A stretch of 64,000 nucleotides of DNA from Bretschneidera sinensis (taxonomy: Eukaryota; Streptophyta; Magnoliopsida; Brassicales; Akaniaceae), in contig CM043697.1 of the NCBI GenBank assembly GCA_023935145.1, positions 47,468,001-47,532,000 of the forward strand, read 5' to 3'. Numbering within the stretch: the stretch's first letter is position 1; each line of letters starts with the position of its first letter. A program made the position numbers and the translations under genes. Positions 48,046 through 59,383 of the stretch are shown one piece after another. Under the pieces are notes generated by a model, which saw only the letters and a list, made by a program, of their open reading frames with translations, was not told where the DNA came from and ran no database searches.

Positions 48046-49285
48046 ATGAGATTTTTTTTGGTACATCAGAATGGAAAAAACAAACAGACTAGAGAAGCTC
48101 ACCACCCCATGGGAATTCAATTCCTATAGCATCTACCAGAACTAATGGCCCTAGCTCAGTTGGAGACGTAGCCACTATTTCCATGATAACAGCCCCCCCA
48201 CACCCGTGTTAGCTAACATGTCAGTACACTTATTTCCTTCTCTTCTCCTATGGAAAACCTTACAATCCCATTCCAGTTGAATCATGCTTTGGCATTCCTA
48301 GATCAAAACACCTTGAGGATCAAATTCATTGCACTAACCTGACAACATCTAAATAACAGCCAGCGCATCCATTTCACAAACCACTTTCCAATAGCCCTAC
48401 TGCCAAACAAGAAGAAGCTCATGCCTTACTGCCTCGAGCTCAGCTATCAAACTCGAGCATTGTCCAAGGCTCTGAAACCCAACAACCATTCACCCATCTG
48501 ATTTCGTAACATCCCTCCTACTCCAGCACTTCCCGAGGTACCCTTCGATGCCCTATCCGTGTTTGAATTTGCTCACCCTTGTTTAGGTAGGTCCCAATCG
48601 ACATAACAAGGATTTTTTTCCTCTAGAAACACTTGAACTCTCAAAGGCTAACTTCCACCAGCTCAAGTCAGTTATAATATGGCCTAAAGGACAAGGCATT
48701 GTTATGTTCTGATCAAAGATTCCCCTACACCACCAGACCTATAGATTTTAAGTCGTTTCCATAAAGATAGTATTCTAGGGATAATTCCCTTCATTCATAA
48801 TTGATTGAACTCCCAAACTTTCATCCACCCATTCAACAAGTGATAATTCAAAAAACCTGGTGATGATTCCATCCAATATCCAATGTTGCCACACCTATTT
48901 AGCTATCTCACAATCTCTTGGAATATGTGAAGTATCTTCAAAGAGATCCCCACAAATTGTGCATACTACAGAATCACTAATGCTTCTTCGAGTTCTCAAA
49001 CCATTGGAGAAGAGTCGATCTTGTCTAGTAAGCCATATGAAGTGAAGCCATGTACTTGACACCTTACTCTTCCATAGTCGTTGCCAACCCTTGTTTTTCT
49101 CTTCATGATTCCTGTAATGAAGGGTTGTATACATCGAACTGACCGAATAGGCTCCATTCGACGTGTGCTTCCAAATTAATTTATCCTGAATATAAGATGT
49201 CCTGGGTAAAAGACGACTAAGGACTTTATGAGCTATAGGTGCAGGAAGTAAGGCACTAATGACGTCCCAATCCTAGTCCCCGTGA
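48046..49285 (-). mobile_element. 5'-truncated LINE (non-LTR retrotransposon), 3' part
   Basis: Minus-strand frames give WQRLWKSKVSSTWLHFIWL, then CTICGDLFEDTSHIPRDCEI (reverse-transcriptase zinc-binding domain, zf-RVT), followed by RNase H blocks SLGQCSSLIAELEAVRHELL and REGNKCTDMLANTG (RVT_3). Several stops interrupt it. The 3' end reaches an A run on the minus strand (T run at 48052-48059), as expected for a LINE tail. The endonuclease and RT core are missing at the other end, where a hAT-like end begins. Confidence 0.8.
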
Positions 49286-49286
49286 T

Positions 49287-50060
49287 TAGGGTTGTGCAAA
49301 AAAAAATCAATATTCGATTCGTACTAGCTATTCGAACTGAAAATTAGGATATCCAAAATTTTTTGGATCGGATCATAGTTTTTTTAATGCAATGGGTATC
49401 TGATCTGATCCGATATATTTCATTAAGCCCATTATATTTATATATCTTTCAGCTCAAATAACTAAACCACAAGACAAGTCATAACCCAACCCAATATTGA
49501 ATAGCCCATCTTCCAAGTCCAAGCCCATAAGAAATTAAGAATTAATAAAAATAATTAAAACCTAACCCTAAATTTAGAACGTCTCTCAGTCTTCTCTCCA
49601 CTGTCGAACTCTCCTTCACTCTTATAGACTTCTCTTCACTCCTTCAAAACAATCGCTCCCTTCACTCCCTCAAAATAGTCGTTCATTTCACTCCCTCAAA
49701 CCGCCCGCTTTCTTCCCAACTTCAGACTAACTGCTCTTATTCACTCCATTCCTCCACCAGAGCACCGTCGATCTACGCGAGTTGACCTAAACCTTTTTTG
49801 TTTTTTTTAAATTCATTTCACTAGATCTTCTCTCTTCTCCCCCTTTTTTTCTCGGGTAACTTTCTTTTTACATTATATTATCTCCCTCTTTATTCTTTTT
49901 ATTAGTGCATTCCTACTTAGTTAAGCATCTAATCTTGAGCTTTTAAGTTTCAATCTTAATTGTTTATAATTGAATCAGGTAGCAGTTAAGCTGATTCCTA
50001 AGGTAAAACCAAAACAAACGGTAGAAACAAGAGCTGACTAGAAAGTAATTTTGTTCCAAA
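49287..50060 (+). mobile_element. Probable hAT transposon 5' end, truncated
   Basis: It begins TAGGGTTGTGCAAAAA followed by TATTCGATTCGTA and GGATATCC-type subterminal repeats common in plant hAT elements. A CT-rich leader-like stretch and AACCCTAAA follow. No matching right end is present; the sequence is cut by the LTR starting near 50067. Confidence 0.45.
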
Positions 50061-50862
50061 TGGGACAGTAAACTGAGGTTCAAACCCAAGATGGAGGTGA
50101 ATTAGGTTTTAAAAACTTTTTGCTAATTAACTTGGAAGTTTTTAAAACAGTTTGATAAGCAATGCACACAATCAAATAATACACTTGTAAATAAAAAAGT
50201 TAAGGGAGAGAAAAAACAAACTCCATTTATAGTTATTCGGTAATATTGGAATCTCTCTGACCCTATGTCCACTCTCTTCAAGGAACCTCCTTGAAGTAAT
50301 CCACTAATCGTTAGTCGAGCAACTTCACGGGTGTTGCACAAACCTTACAATAATCTCTTTCTCATGGAAGTTACAACCGAAGTGTTTAATCCTAAACACT
50401 CTAAGAGTTACACTAACTCTTTCCCTTTATAATAAATTGTATTAACTGTAATGTAAATGGTAGAGAGATAGCAATGAATGCTTTTACAAATGAATAATAT
50501 ATCTCTTTCAAGAACAAGCTTGAAGAATGGCTCACAATTAATTTTTACAAAGCTTTTGAGAATTAATGAGCTATATAATGAATTGAATGTGTTATCTTCC
50601 TTTTTTAAATGCTCATTGAAGTGAGTTTATATACCCTTGAATTAATATGGACGTTTAACACTGATTTGGTAGGTTTGGGGCATTAAATACTCAAGTCCTG
50701 CGTCTCAAACGATCATATTTTTGAATTATCAATCGAATGGGTCTTTGTACCAGTCGATTGGGTCAAGTGAAAAATATTCACTTTTAAGCTTAGGGAGAGT
50801 ACCAGTCGACTAGGTCATAGAACCAGTCAATTGGGTGAATTTGCCAGTCGAATGGGTGAAGT

Positions 50863-52609
50863 TGTAACGATCCATCCCGGGTTGGCCACCCCCGAGATGG
50901 TATCATCACTTTTTGAAATCCCAACACGACATATATATGCAACAATATAAAAACGACAATTGAATGATTTACATATATAAATCCTCAACCCTCAACAGAG
51001 GAGTTACATTATTCAAATCTCAACTGAACAGTATATACAACATATTATGCATGAATATTTACAAATATTTTTTTTGTTTCTTTCTCATTAGTATGAGAAT
51101 ATGGACCATGTGGCTTACAGAAAATGATTTAGTTTGAATCTTCGCTCAAAATTATAAATGTCCTGTCTGCTACCTGAAATCATTGTACAATGAGGAGTGA
51201 GCTTCACAAGCTCAGTGAATTAAACTTACTAGTAGTATTCAATTTGTATAATTAGTCTTCCAATATTCATTCATCTATATCTCATATATTTTGATAATAA
51301 CATTCTATTATCACTACTCATATCAAATCCCCATCCCTTATAAATCTCTTCTTCTCATATAATTAATCATCATCTTAAGATTATCAATTCTATCTCATAA
51401 TTACATTATTATGAGGTTCACAGCATATAATCAATCACCCAGATAATTCTTATCAGTTCATATTTTCATATTTCTTCTCAGCATAATTGTCTCTCTCTGT
51501 GAGACTCATTCATATATCAATAAATTTACAATAATGAATAGCACTTTAGCATCTCAATAATAAAATTAATATTTAAAACAGATGCAATGCATGAATTATT
51601 AATTAGAAACGTCTTCCCACATGTTGACATGTTTTAGCTTAGACTGATTGCCCTCCCGGTTCTTTTATTTTATTTAGACCGGATGCTTTTTCGGTTATTT
51701 TATTTCTAGCATATACCGACCGTCACAGTTTTCATTTAGACCGGCTGCCCTCACAATTCTTTTATTTTCATTTAGACCAGCTGCTTTCCTGGCTATTTTA
51801 TTTTCATTTAGACCGGCTATCTTCCCGGTTCTTTTGTTTCATGCATATGCATATGAATAATGATATGAAATATGCATATAAACAATAATATATAAATAAA
51901 CATTTACTCAAACATTCAAATTAGCTATCCTGATCATTCTCAAATTATTATTTGAAAAATTTCACTAAATTCCTCTCCTCATAAATCATATCAAATTATC
52001 AACCATAGCTCGTAAAGAATTTCACTTATCACCTTTATTATTAAATCGACTCATTATTCCAATAATATTATTTCTCATAAAATAATTCTCTACATATTCA
52101 TTGATTATACCTATCAACCAATTTTCATCTATCACCAAATCATAAGTTAATATTTATCCAAATACTATCACCATATATTTCATATCTATGTTGATTATTT
52201 AAAGTAAATTTAACTCACCACGTAGCATTTAGAGCTACCTGTGGATTACTTCCTTGTCTTTTCTGCTCTTCTCAGCGATTTCACCTGATTGTTGTTCGTC
52301 AACACCTGACATAATATTTATATTAAAATTTCTAATTTATTCATCAATTCTTCCATAATTTATACCCTTTAAAAATTCTCATATTAAATTTCGAGAAATT
52401 TCATGTATGCTAAATTTCAAAAATAAAATTCACATTATTACTTTTGATTTTTCTTAGAGCTTTCCTCGACTCTCTTAGAATTTCTCTTGTAAACCTCTTT
52501 AAAATTTTACTCCTTCGACCTTTCTTTTAGTCCCCAAGTATTTAAAGAAATAGAGTAGTTTTGAATTGGAGAAAGAAGAAAACTAAACAAGATTTGGTAA
52601 GAAATAAAT

Positions 52610-52650
<41 letters not shown>

Positions 52651-52937
52651 CCACCGTTTTTTTAATGTTGTGCTACTAAACATGCAGCCTATTTACCATC
52701 ATTTGGCAACACTTGGACTCCACGTGTTGCCACGTTATTCTTTTTCTTTTTCCTTCTCCACGTTGGAGTCTTCCATTTATTTTCTTTTTCCTTTTTTTTT
52801 CCTTACATGCTGTCCACGCGTTTTTTTTTAAGAATTGTTTTATAAAATTTTGATCTTTCGTATATATATTATTTTAACTCCATGTCATATTTATTAAATT
52901 ACTTCTTTACCCTTACTTTATGAATACATGTATTATA
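50863..52937 (-). mobile_element. Solo LTR, probably Ty3 chromovirus type, inserted in LTR A
   Basis: A perfect 5-bp duplication GAAGT flanks it (50858-50862 and 52938-52942). The plus strand begins TGTAACGATCCATCCCGGG and ends TTATA. The minus strand has TTCAGGTAGCAGACAGGAC and GAGCTTGTGAAGCTCACTCC, sequences usual in sense-strand plant Ty3 LTRs, so it is oriented minus. No internal region is present, so recombination between LTRs probably removed the rest. Short TTTAGACCGGCTGCC-type tandem repeats occur at 51640-51840. Confidence 0.8.
52615..52647. repeat. TA microsatellite in the solo LTR
   Basis: A 33-bp uninterrupted TA run. Confidence 0.95.
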
Positions 52938-53342
52938 GAAGTTACCAGTCGAATGGGTCCTTAGTACCAGTCGACTGGGAACTTACTGTCCCATTTCCTA
53001 GTCGACTGGTATGTAGACCCAGTCGTCTTGGTTGTCCTTCAACCTAGTTTTCATGTTTCAAAACAGTTTTTGACTTAGAAACTTTTTTATTTTAGTTTTG
53101 TCAAAGTCCTTTGTAAATTAAGCCATAAAACAAGCTAAGTTATTGAATTTAGAGATTTACAAAGTGATTAAATTACCTTAATGCTTATTATAGATCTTTT
53201 GTCTTCTTTTGGTATCTGAACATGTTGAGTTCTTGCATCTTGTTTCTGAACTGAATGCTTTTACCACTTAAATACGTAGATAAAATTGTTAGTGTAGTTT
53301 AAGTAGTGTTTTGTCATTATTAAAATCAAATACGAGTCAACA

Positions 53343-53365
53343 ATCTCCCCCTTTTTGATGATGAC
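53343..53365 (-). promoter_or_regulatory. Polypurine tract of copy A
   Basis: The minus strand reads CATCAAAAAGGGGGAGAT directly before TGTTGACTCG, the classical tract of SIRE/Maximus copia elements. Confidence 0.85.
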
Positions 53366-54049
53366 AACATTAAGAAGGGAAAAAATAGTTTTAAAACTAA
53401 GTTTTAGTTTTTTGGAAAAATTTGGACAAAGTTTCTTCTGTTTTTATGATAAAAACCAACCTGTAAGCATTCAAATATAGTTCAAATACAGAAATATCAA
53501 TCCCAACCAAGCAAACAAGACTATATTACATTTTTCAACATGTTCGGAGCAATACTCCCCATAAATTTATGCTCTAATATTAGTTTACATAGATTTTTCT
53601 CTTTTTTCCTCCGTTTTGACAATAGTAGTAAAGGGGGTGTAAACACAAAAAATAAGAAATATTATCACCATAAACATAAAGATAAGGCATAAACAAACTT
53701 GTGTGCAAAAATTAGGCATCATTCAAAGTTGAGAAGACTTCCCGAGAAGAATCATAAGTTTACACATAAGCTTGAACAGTTAAAGCATATAGATGAGCAA
53801 GAAGAGCTCAAACTAAGTAATGACATAGCTAAAAAGTAAAGCACATACATGAGCTAAAAGCTAAATGAGCGAGAAATAAGCAATTAAACACACATATCCA
53901 TACACCAAGAGCTTAAGGAAGCTATATGAAAATCAAGTACAATCCAAGCATATGAATGTATACAAGGAAAAGAAATGTTCATGCTAAACTATCTATGGAG
54001 CTCTATACAAAGATAACAGAAATGATAAAGGAAAAAGACTCAGTGAGTA

Positions 54050-54501
54050 AGGGAGTCAGATCTGTCTCGAAGAAGATCTCGAATCTTAACCAAAGAGCCC
54101 TCTGTGTGCTCTCGGAGTAACTCGAAATCATTCTAAAGTGTGCTGATGTCATGATGCATATGATTGAATGAAGAGCTCAAGCTCTAGAAATCGGACTGCA
54201 TGGATAGTTGGAGGCTCGCAATAGCCTGTAGTATATCATCATATCCAGCCTGACCATCACTAAAGCCACCATGTCTAGCGTGCTGTGGACTAGGTGGATG
54301 CTTATCAGTGTCCATGGCAGTGGGAGGAGCTGCATCATCAAGCATCTAGTCATCCTCCTCGCTGTCTTCATCATCACCGTTCTGTATATACTTCCTAGCC
54401 TTGGAATAGATCATGCCATCCCAGATCGAGCACCCAATTTTCTTTAGAGAAGAGACGTTAATAGTGTCTTTGGGGCCAATATCCTGAGCTTCTGAGGCAG
54501 G
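54050..54501 (-). pseudogene. ORF3 C-terminal fragment of copy A
   Basis: The minus strand reads SEAQDIGPKDTINVSSLKKI, GCSIWDGMIYSKARKYIQNG and an acidic DDEDSEEDD end of the globular part, followed by a helical stretch with LQAIASLQLSMQSDF and EHTEGSLVKIRDLL. It is homologous to the same part of ORF3 in copy B (56660-57130). Here the Trp of WDG is kept where copy B has a stop. Confidence 0.75.
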
Positions 54502-54797
54502 TGATGTGCAAATTTTAAATGCTCGCAAGTGCATGAATCACAAATAGTATTGCGATGAGTTTACTCTCGAGGTCTATCTCTCAAGGAATTGCAGTGGTTT
54601 AAATCCTAAATTGCTTTCTGAAAATTACTAAAACAAACTCTGAAATTAAATCCTAAACACTCTAATTAAAAGATTGGTGAAGAGAAAATTGAAAGAAAAA
54701 CAATTAAGTAAATTAAACAAAACGAATTATGAAGAGATGAGTATAATCAACGAGAACAATTGGGAGTCTAGCTTGCTATCTAATCATGAATTGGAAC
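54502..54797 (-). mobile_element. End fragment of an Athila/Tat-like Ty3 LTR
   Basis: The plus edge TGATGTGCAAATTTTAAATG complements to an LTR ending ...CACATCA, which pairs with the TGATGAG start of the LTR at 62995. The next block, GCTCGCAAGTGCATGAATCAC then CTCGAGG, is the kind found near the 3' end of Athila/Tat LTRs. It is cut at 54797 by LTR B. Confidence 0.5.
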
Positions 54798-55971
54798 TGT
54801 AGAATGAGGTTTCAATCCAAGAGGAGGGGTGAATTGGGTTTTTAAAAAACTTATACTAATTAAACACAAGTATATAAAAACAGATAAGCCACAAGTATGT
54901 AAACAAATAATGTGCTGTAAATAAAAAATTTTAAGGAATAGAGGATGCAAACTCAATTTATAGTGGTTCTACAATATTAGATTCGTTCCGACCCTATGTC
55001 CACTCTCTTCAAGGAACCTCTTTGAAGTAATCCACTAAGAAACTTAGTCGTGCAACTTCACGGGTGTTGCACAAACCTTATAATCAATCCCTTCCTCTTG
55101 GAAACAAATCCCTTCCTCTTGGAAGCAAATCCTTTCCTCTCGAAAGCAAAAATCCCTTCTTCTCGAATGCTAATCTCTTCCTTTCGGAAGCTTATACCTT
55201 TACAATGAATGCTATAAAGTAAATAGTAGAGAGACTACAATGAAAGCTTATACAACTGAATAATATCTCTCTTTCAAGGTAAAGCTTGAAGAATGGCTCA
55301 ACAATAAATATTTCAAAGCTTTTTGTGCATCAATGAGTAAAAACTTGATTGAATGTGTAATATCCTCTTTTAAAATGCTCAATAGAGTGGGTTTATATAG
55401 CCTTAATGTAATATGGCTGCTTTGTACTGTTTTGGTACGATTTGGTGCAATTTGTGCTGAAATCTCGCATCTCAACGATCATATTTTTTGAACTGCCAAT
55501 CAATTGGGTCCTACTACTAGTCGACTGGGTTAAGATTAAAAATCACATTTTTAAGGCTTTGAAGGTACCAGTCGACTGGGTATGACTTACCAGTCGACTG
55601 GGAAACTTCTGCCCAAAGTATCAGTCGACTGGTATGTGTGACCCAGTCGACTGGGTTGCTTAACAACCCAGTTTTCATGTTTTGAAATGTTTTTAACTTA
55701 AAACGTTTGTTTGAAAAGTTTTGTTTAAAAAAGCTTTTTCAAAAGGAGCCATAAGACAAGCTTTTTACCTGAACAAGTGAGATTTACAACTTGTTTAAAT
55801 ACCTTGTCCCTATTCTAGTTCTTCTATCTTGACTTGGTGTTTGATTCGGGTTGAGTTCTTACACCTTGATCCTTGGTTGAATGATCTTATTGCTTAATAC
55901 ACTTAGGTAGCAATATTAGTATAATAAGAGTTATGTTTTTATCATCATTAAAATATAGGTGAGGGTCAAAA
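54798..55971 (-). repeat. 3' LTR of copy B
   Basis: The 1174-bp LTR has a TATATAAA box at 55392-55399 (minus) and, upstream of it, six palindromes of the CCAGTCGACTGG type at 55496-55655. The plus edge is TGTAGAATGAGG; the minus start is altered from TG to TT. A 23-27-bp minisatellite lies at 55085-55195. Confidence 0.85.
55085..55195. repeat. Minisatellite in LTR B
   Basis: About five copies of an AAATCCCTTCCTCTTGGAAG-like unit, 23-27 bp each. LTR A has only one copy at the matching place, so the expansion is specific to copy B. Confidence 0.75.
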
Positions 55972-56649
55972 ATCTCCCTCTTTTTGATGATGACAAAACT
56001 CATGAGAGAATAAACAGTTTTAAAAACTAAGTGTTAGATTTTTTTGAAAAATCGGGCAGAGTCTCCTTTGTTTTTTGAATAATATCAACCTGTAAAAAGG
56101 TAAAGAACAGTTTATATACAACCTAATCAATCAATTCAACATATATAATCATATTCCAAGTTCTTTTGAGCAATGCTCCCCCTAAATTTATGCACTAGTT
56201 TGAGTTTACACCTGTTTTTGTCATTTTCTCATTTTTCTCTCCTGTTTTGACAATAGCAAAAAAGAGGGTAGTAAACTAATAAATAAGCTATCTAGATATA
56301 ATAGATGTGAAGATCATATATAAATAAACTTGTACGAGAAAATTTGGCATCATTTGGAGTTTAAAAGCCTTCCCGAGAAGAACCGAAAGTTTTCATACAT
56401 GCAGAAGCAGTTTTAAAGCATATATCCGAATATAAAGAGATATAAAGCATGCAACTATATTACACATATGTAAAACAAGTACATGAAATAAGTCTAAGCA
56501 TGAACCATCATCATATATAACAATAGTCTATACAAACTAGGCTTCGTACAGCCGAAACAGAAGTACAGATACAATAAAAGATGAAAATATGTTCGTGTTA
56601 AGATAATGAGAGACTATATCACTATGTACATCAAAGGTGGATAGAAGAA

Positions 56650-57912
56650 CGACTCAAGGAGCAAGTGAGTCAGAGCTGTCACAGATAAGATCTCGAAGCT
56701 CAGTTAGAGAGCCCTTGGTATGCTCACGGTGCAACTCGAAGTCATCCCAGAGAGAGTGGAGGTCATGATGCATGCCCTCGACTGTAGAGCTCAAACTCTG
56801 GAAGCTAGACTGCATGGCCAGCTGGAGGCTCATGATAGCCTAAAATAGATCACCGTATCTAGCCTGAGTAGCACTCAAGTCACTTATCGGAGGTGCTTGG
56901 TCATTCGTATCTATAGCAGCAGTATCTGGACCATTGTCCTCATCATCACTGCTGTTGTCCTCTCCAATCCGAATGTGCTTTTCGGCCTTGGAGTAGATGA
57001 AGCCGTCTCAGACTGTGCATCCCATCTTCTTCAGTGAGGATACATTGATGATGTCCTTGAGGCCGATGTCCTGAGCCTTGGAGGCGGGGAGAGGCACTCC
57101 GAAGTGCTGGAGGATGAGCGTGATGAGCATTCCTAGGGAAGGTATACAGAGTCACTTGCTTTGCCATTTATCTTGTTGGCGAGCAGTAGGGGATAGATAT
57201 TGAAGTGGTGCCCAGTTTTAAGGCACCAAATCAAAACGATATCTATCTTAGATAGATACCCCGGACTCCCGAGTCTCGAGTGGATGGTCCAACTCACAAT
57301 GAGGTTAAATAATTTCGAGTCTAGGGGCATGTCACTACATGGGTGAAATGTAGTGGGTTGAAACATATAGTTAGGGTGGCCCCTAACTATCTGACATGCC
57401 TCATCAACCTTGAAATTGTCTGGCCATCCATCCAGGCTCCATTGTATCCCTCCCACAGGGATCCTCAAGATGCTCATCAAGAGGTCAGTAGTGACCTCAA
57501 ACTCCACATCCATAACACTGGTTCTGAATTTCAAAGCCAGTGGACTGGGTTTCACCAAGTTCGCATAGAACTGGTGAATCAGTCTCGGGTAGTACTTTTC
57601 ATGTATTTTGACCAGTGGGGTTAAGTTTATTGCCTCGAAGGCAGGTAATTTATTGAAATCACCATGATGAATAAAGTAGAAGTCGATAACTCTACCCGTC
57701 ATGATTTTCTTGGGCCGAATGATAGAGGTATACCTGTCCTTCGCTGTTGGGCTGGAAAACAGAGAATCATCAAGCTTTGTTCTGGGCTTCTTGCTTGATG
57801 AGCCCTTCATGCCTTTCCCCCATGAATCCAGTGCCATGGATTTGGTGGACCTTGGCCTCGTAGGTGCATATGGTCCCCCAATGGTGGTTTTAATATGGAT
57901 TCTTTCGGACAT
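56650..57912 (-). pseudogene. ORF3 of the SIRE-like element (plant transposon protein, PF20167-like)
   Basis: The ATG at 57912 (minus) gives 259 codons. After a charged N terminus come KKIMTGRVIDFYFIHHGDF, YYPRLIHQFYANLV, VEFEVTTDLLMSILRIPVGG, then DMPLDSKLFNLIVSWTI and GYLSKIDIVLIWCLKTGHHF. This pattern (trimmed YP.L..FYANL, later SYLD..LIWC) matches the 'putative plant transposon protein' domain seen in plant retroelement proteins; its function is unknown. Near 57145 a frameshift occurs, after which the homologous frame reads QHFGVPLPASKAQDIGLKDI, then a stop (TGA, about 57008), then YSKAEKHIRIGEDNSSDDED and a probable coiled coil to about 56650. It occupies the env-like position of SIRE elements. 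I saw no signal peptide or membrane segment. Confidence 0.75.
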
Positions 57913-58122
57913 TTTAAAAAAAAGAGTTTTTAGTAAAAGGGATTTTTGGGAGGAAATAGGAGATTTCGACCGTAGAAAGTTGAAATAGATGGTGTGGATG
58001 AGTAGATTGAGGTGTTTAGGAAGTGTTTTGAAGGTTTTTTTTTTATCAAAATGATGAGATTTTGTAGAGAGAGAAAGCTAGGGTTTTTGAAAATGGCGTA
58101 AAAATCCGGAAAAAATGAAGAG

Positions 58123-58132
58123 CCTATTTATA
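58123..58132 (-). promoter_or_regulatory. TATA box of a putative internal ORF3 promoter
   Basis: The minus strand reads TATAAATAGG, a perfect plant TATA box, about 210 bp upstream of the ORF3 ATG. Between them lies a leader-like stretch rich in C and T with CTAGCTTTCTCTCTCTAC. The palindrome array lies just upstream. Promoter function is inferred. Confidence 0.55.
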
Positions 58133-58143
58133 AAATCGCGATA

Positions 58144-58420
58144 CCAGTCGACTGGGGTTAGGGTACCAGTCGACTGGGTCTTTTGCAGAGGTGAAGAGTT
58201 TTGCATACCAATCAACTGGATCAAGGTACCAGTCGACTGGGTGAACTGGTAGACAGATACTAGTCGAGTGGGTAGTTTATACTAGTCGACTGGGTTGATA
58301 ACTGAATTTAAAAAAATGTCTCCAAACAAGGTCTAGTCGACTGGTATAGACTTACCAGTCGACTGGAAGAATAGGCAGAGACTTACCAATCGAATGGGAT
58401 AGACTTACCAGTCGACTGGA
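58144..58420. repeat. Array of about ten CCAGTCGACTGG palindromes upstream of ORF3
   Basis: Exact copies at 58144-58155, 58166-58177, near 58234, 58352 and 58409; CTAGTCGACTGG near 58282 and 58332; weaker versions (CCAATCAACTGG, CTAGTCGAGTGG, CCAATCGAATGG) between. Spacing is irregular, 10-50 bp. The same motif fills the U3 of the LTRs of both SIRE-like copies. Confidence 0.9.
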
Positions 58421-58559
58421 CCTTTAAGAAAATTTTCAGTCTTTGAGTCTTAGCATGAAATTTGTTTATCTATGCCATATTGAGTGAGGGAGTAATTAAA
58501 TAAGGTTTAATACTTTTTCACTAGATGTCAAATATGCAAAATGATGAATGATGAAACAA

Positions 58560-59383
58560 TCAAACATATAGTTTATCATAATCTAACAATCCCATTGACA
58601 GTCTTATTTTGCAAAAGCTTGCTTCACTTAGTGGTTTTGTAAGAATGTTAGCTATTTGATCTTCTGAAGGTATGAATTATAGTCTTATATCACCTTTTTG
58701 AGCATGGTCTCTTAAGAAATGATGTCTAATTTCTATGTGTTTAGTTCTAGAGTGCTGAATAGGATTCTTGGTTAGGTTGATAGCACTAGTATTATCACAA
58801 TGTATTGTGATACTTTTAAAGTTCATGCCATAGTCTTCTAGTTGTTGTTTCATCCATAACATTTGGGCACAACAACTTCCTGCTGCTACATATTCCGCCT
58901 CAGCGGTTGATAGTGCAATGGAGTTTTGTTTCTTGGAAACCAAGAGGTTAACATTGCACTTAAGAATTAGCATGTTCCACTTGTGCTTTTTCTATCTAAC
59001 CTACATCCAACAAAATTAGCATTTGAATATCCTACAAGCTCAAAAGATGAATCTCTAGAGTACCATAATCCTAGGGTTTGAGTTCCTTGTAGATATTTAA
59101 GGATCTTTTTTACTGCTACTACATGTGATTCCTTAGGATTAGCTTGAAATCTAGCACACATGCATACACTGAACATAATATCTGGTCTACTTGCAGTTAA
59201 ATAGAGTAAAGCTCCTGTCATGCTTCTATAGTATTTAGTATCTACACACTTACCTCCTTCATCAAGATCAAGTTTTGTAGATGTGCTCATAGGTGTACCA
59301 AGTGGCTTTGAGCTTTCCATCCCGAACCTCTTTAGTAGGTCCTTAGTGTATTTTGATTGATTGATGAAGATGCCTCATTTCAG
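58560..59383 (-). pseudogene. SIRE-like RNase H and RT C-terminal part
   Basis: The minus strand reads MESSKPLGTPMSTSTKLD, YRSMTGALLYLTASRPDIMF, then the RNase H blocks SKKQNSIALSTAEAEYVAAG, IHCDNTSAINLTKNP, HSRTKHIEIRHHFLRDH and, after an in-frame stop near 58676, EDQIANILTKPL and the normal end MGLLDYDKLYV with TGA at 58562-58560. A frame change occurs near 58970. Confidence 0.88.

Larger units (their letters stand above)
50067..53342 (-). repeat. 3' LTR of copy A, interrupted
   Basis: Without the 2080-bp insertion and its duplicated 5 bp the LTR is about 1196 bp, close to the 1174 bp of copy B. On the minus strand it starts TGTTGACTCG after the tract. It shares the block ACCCTATGTCCACTCTCTTC and the TATATAAA box with LTR B. 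About nine CCAGTCGACTGG-type palindromes lie at 50733-50860 and 52943-53030. Confidence 0.85.
50067..54501 (-). mobile_element. SIRE-like copia copy A, 3' part only
   Basis: Contains a 3' LTR (50067-53342, split by a solo LTR), the polypurine tract, and internal sequence up to the C-terminal coding part of the third ORF. It aligns throughout to copy B (54798-57170). It ends abruptly inside ORF3 at about 54501, where an Athila-like LTR edge starts. Confidence 0.83.

Noticed and set aside
58144..58420. CRISPR-like array
   Set aside because: Repeats are only 12 bp, irregularly spaced, imperfect and within a plant retrotransposon.
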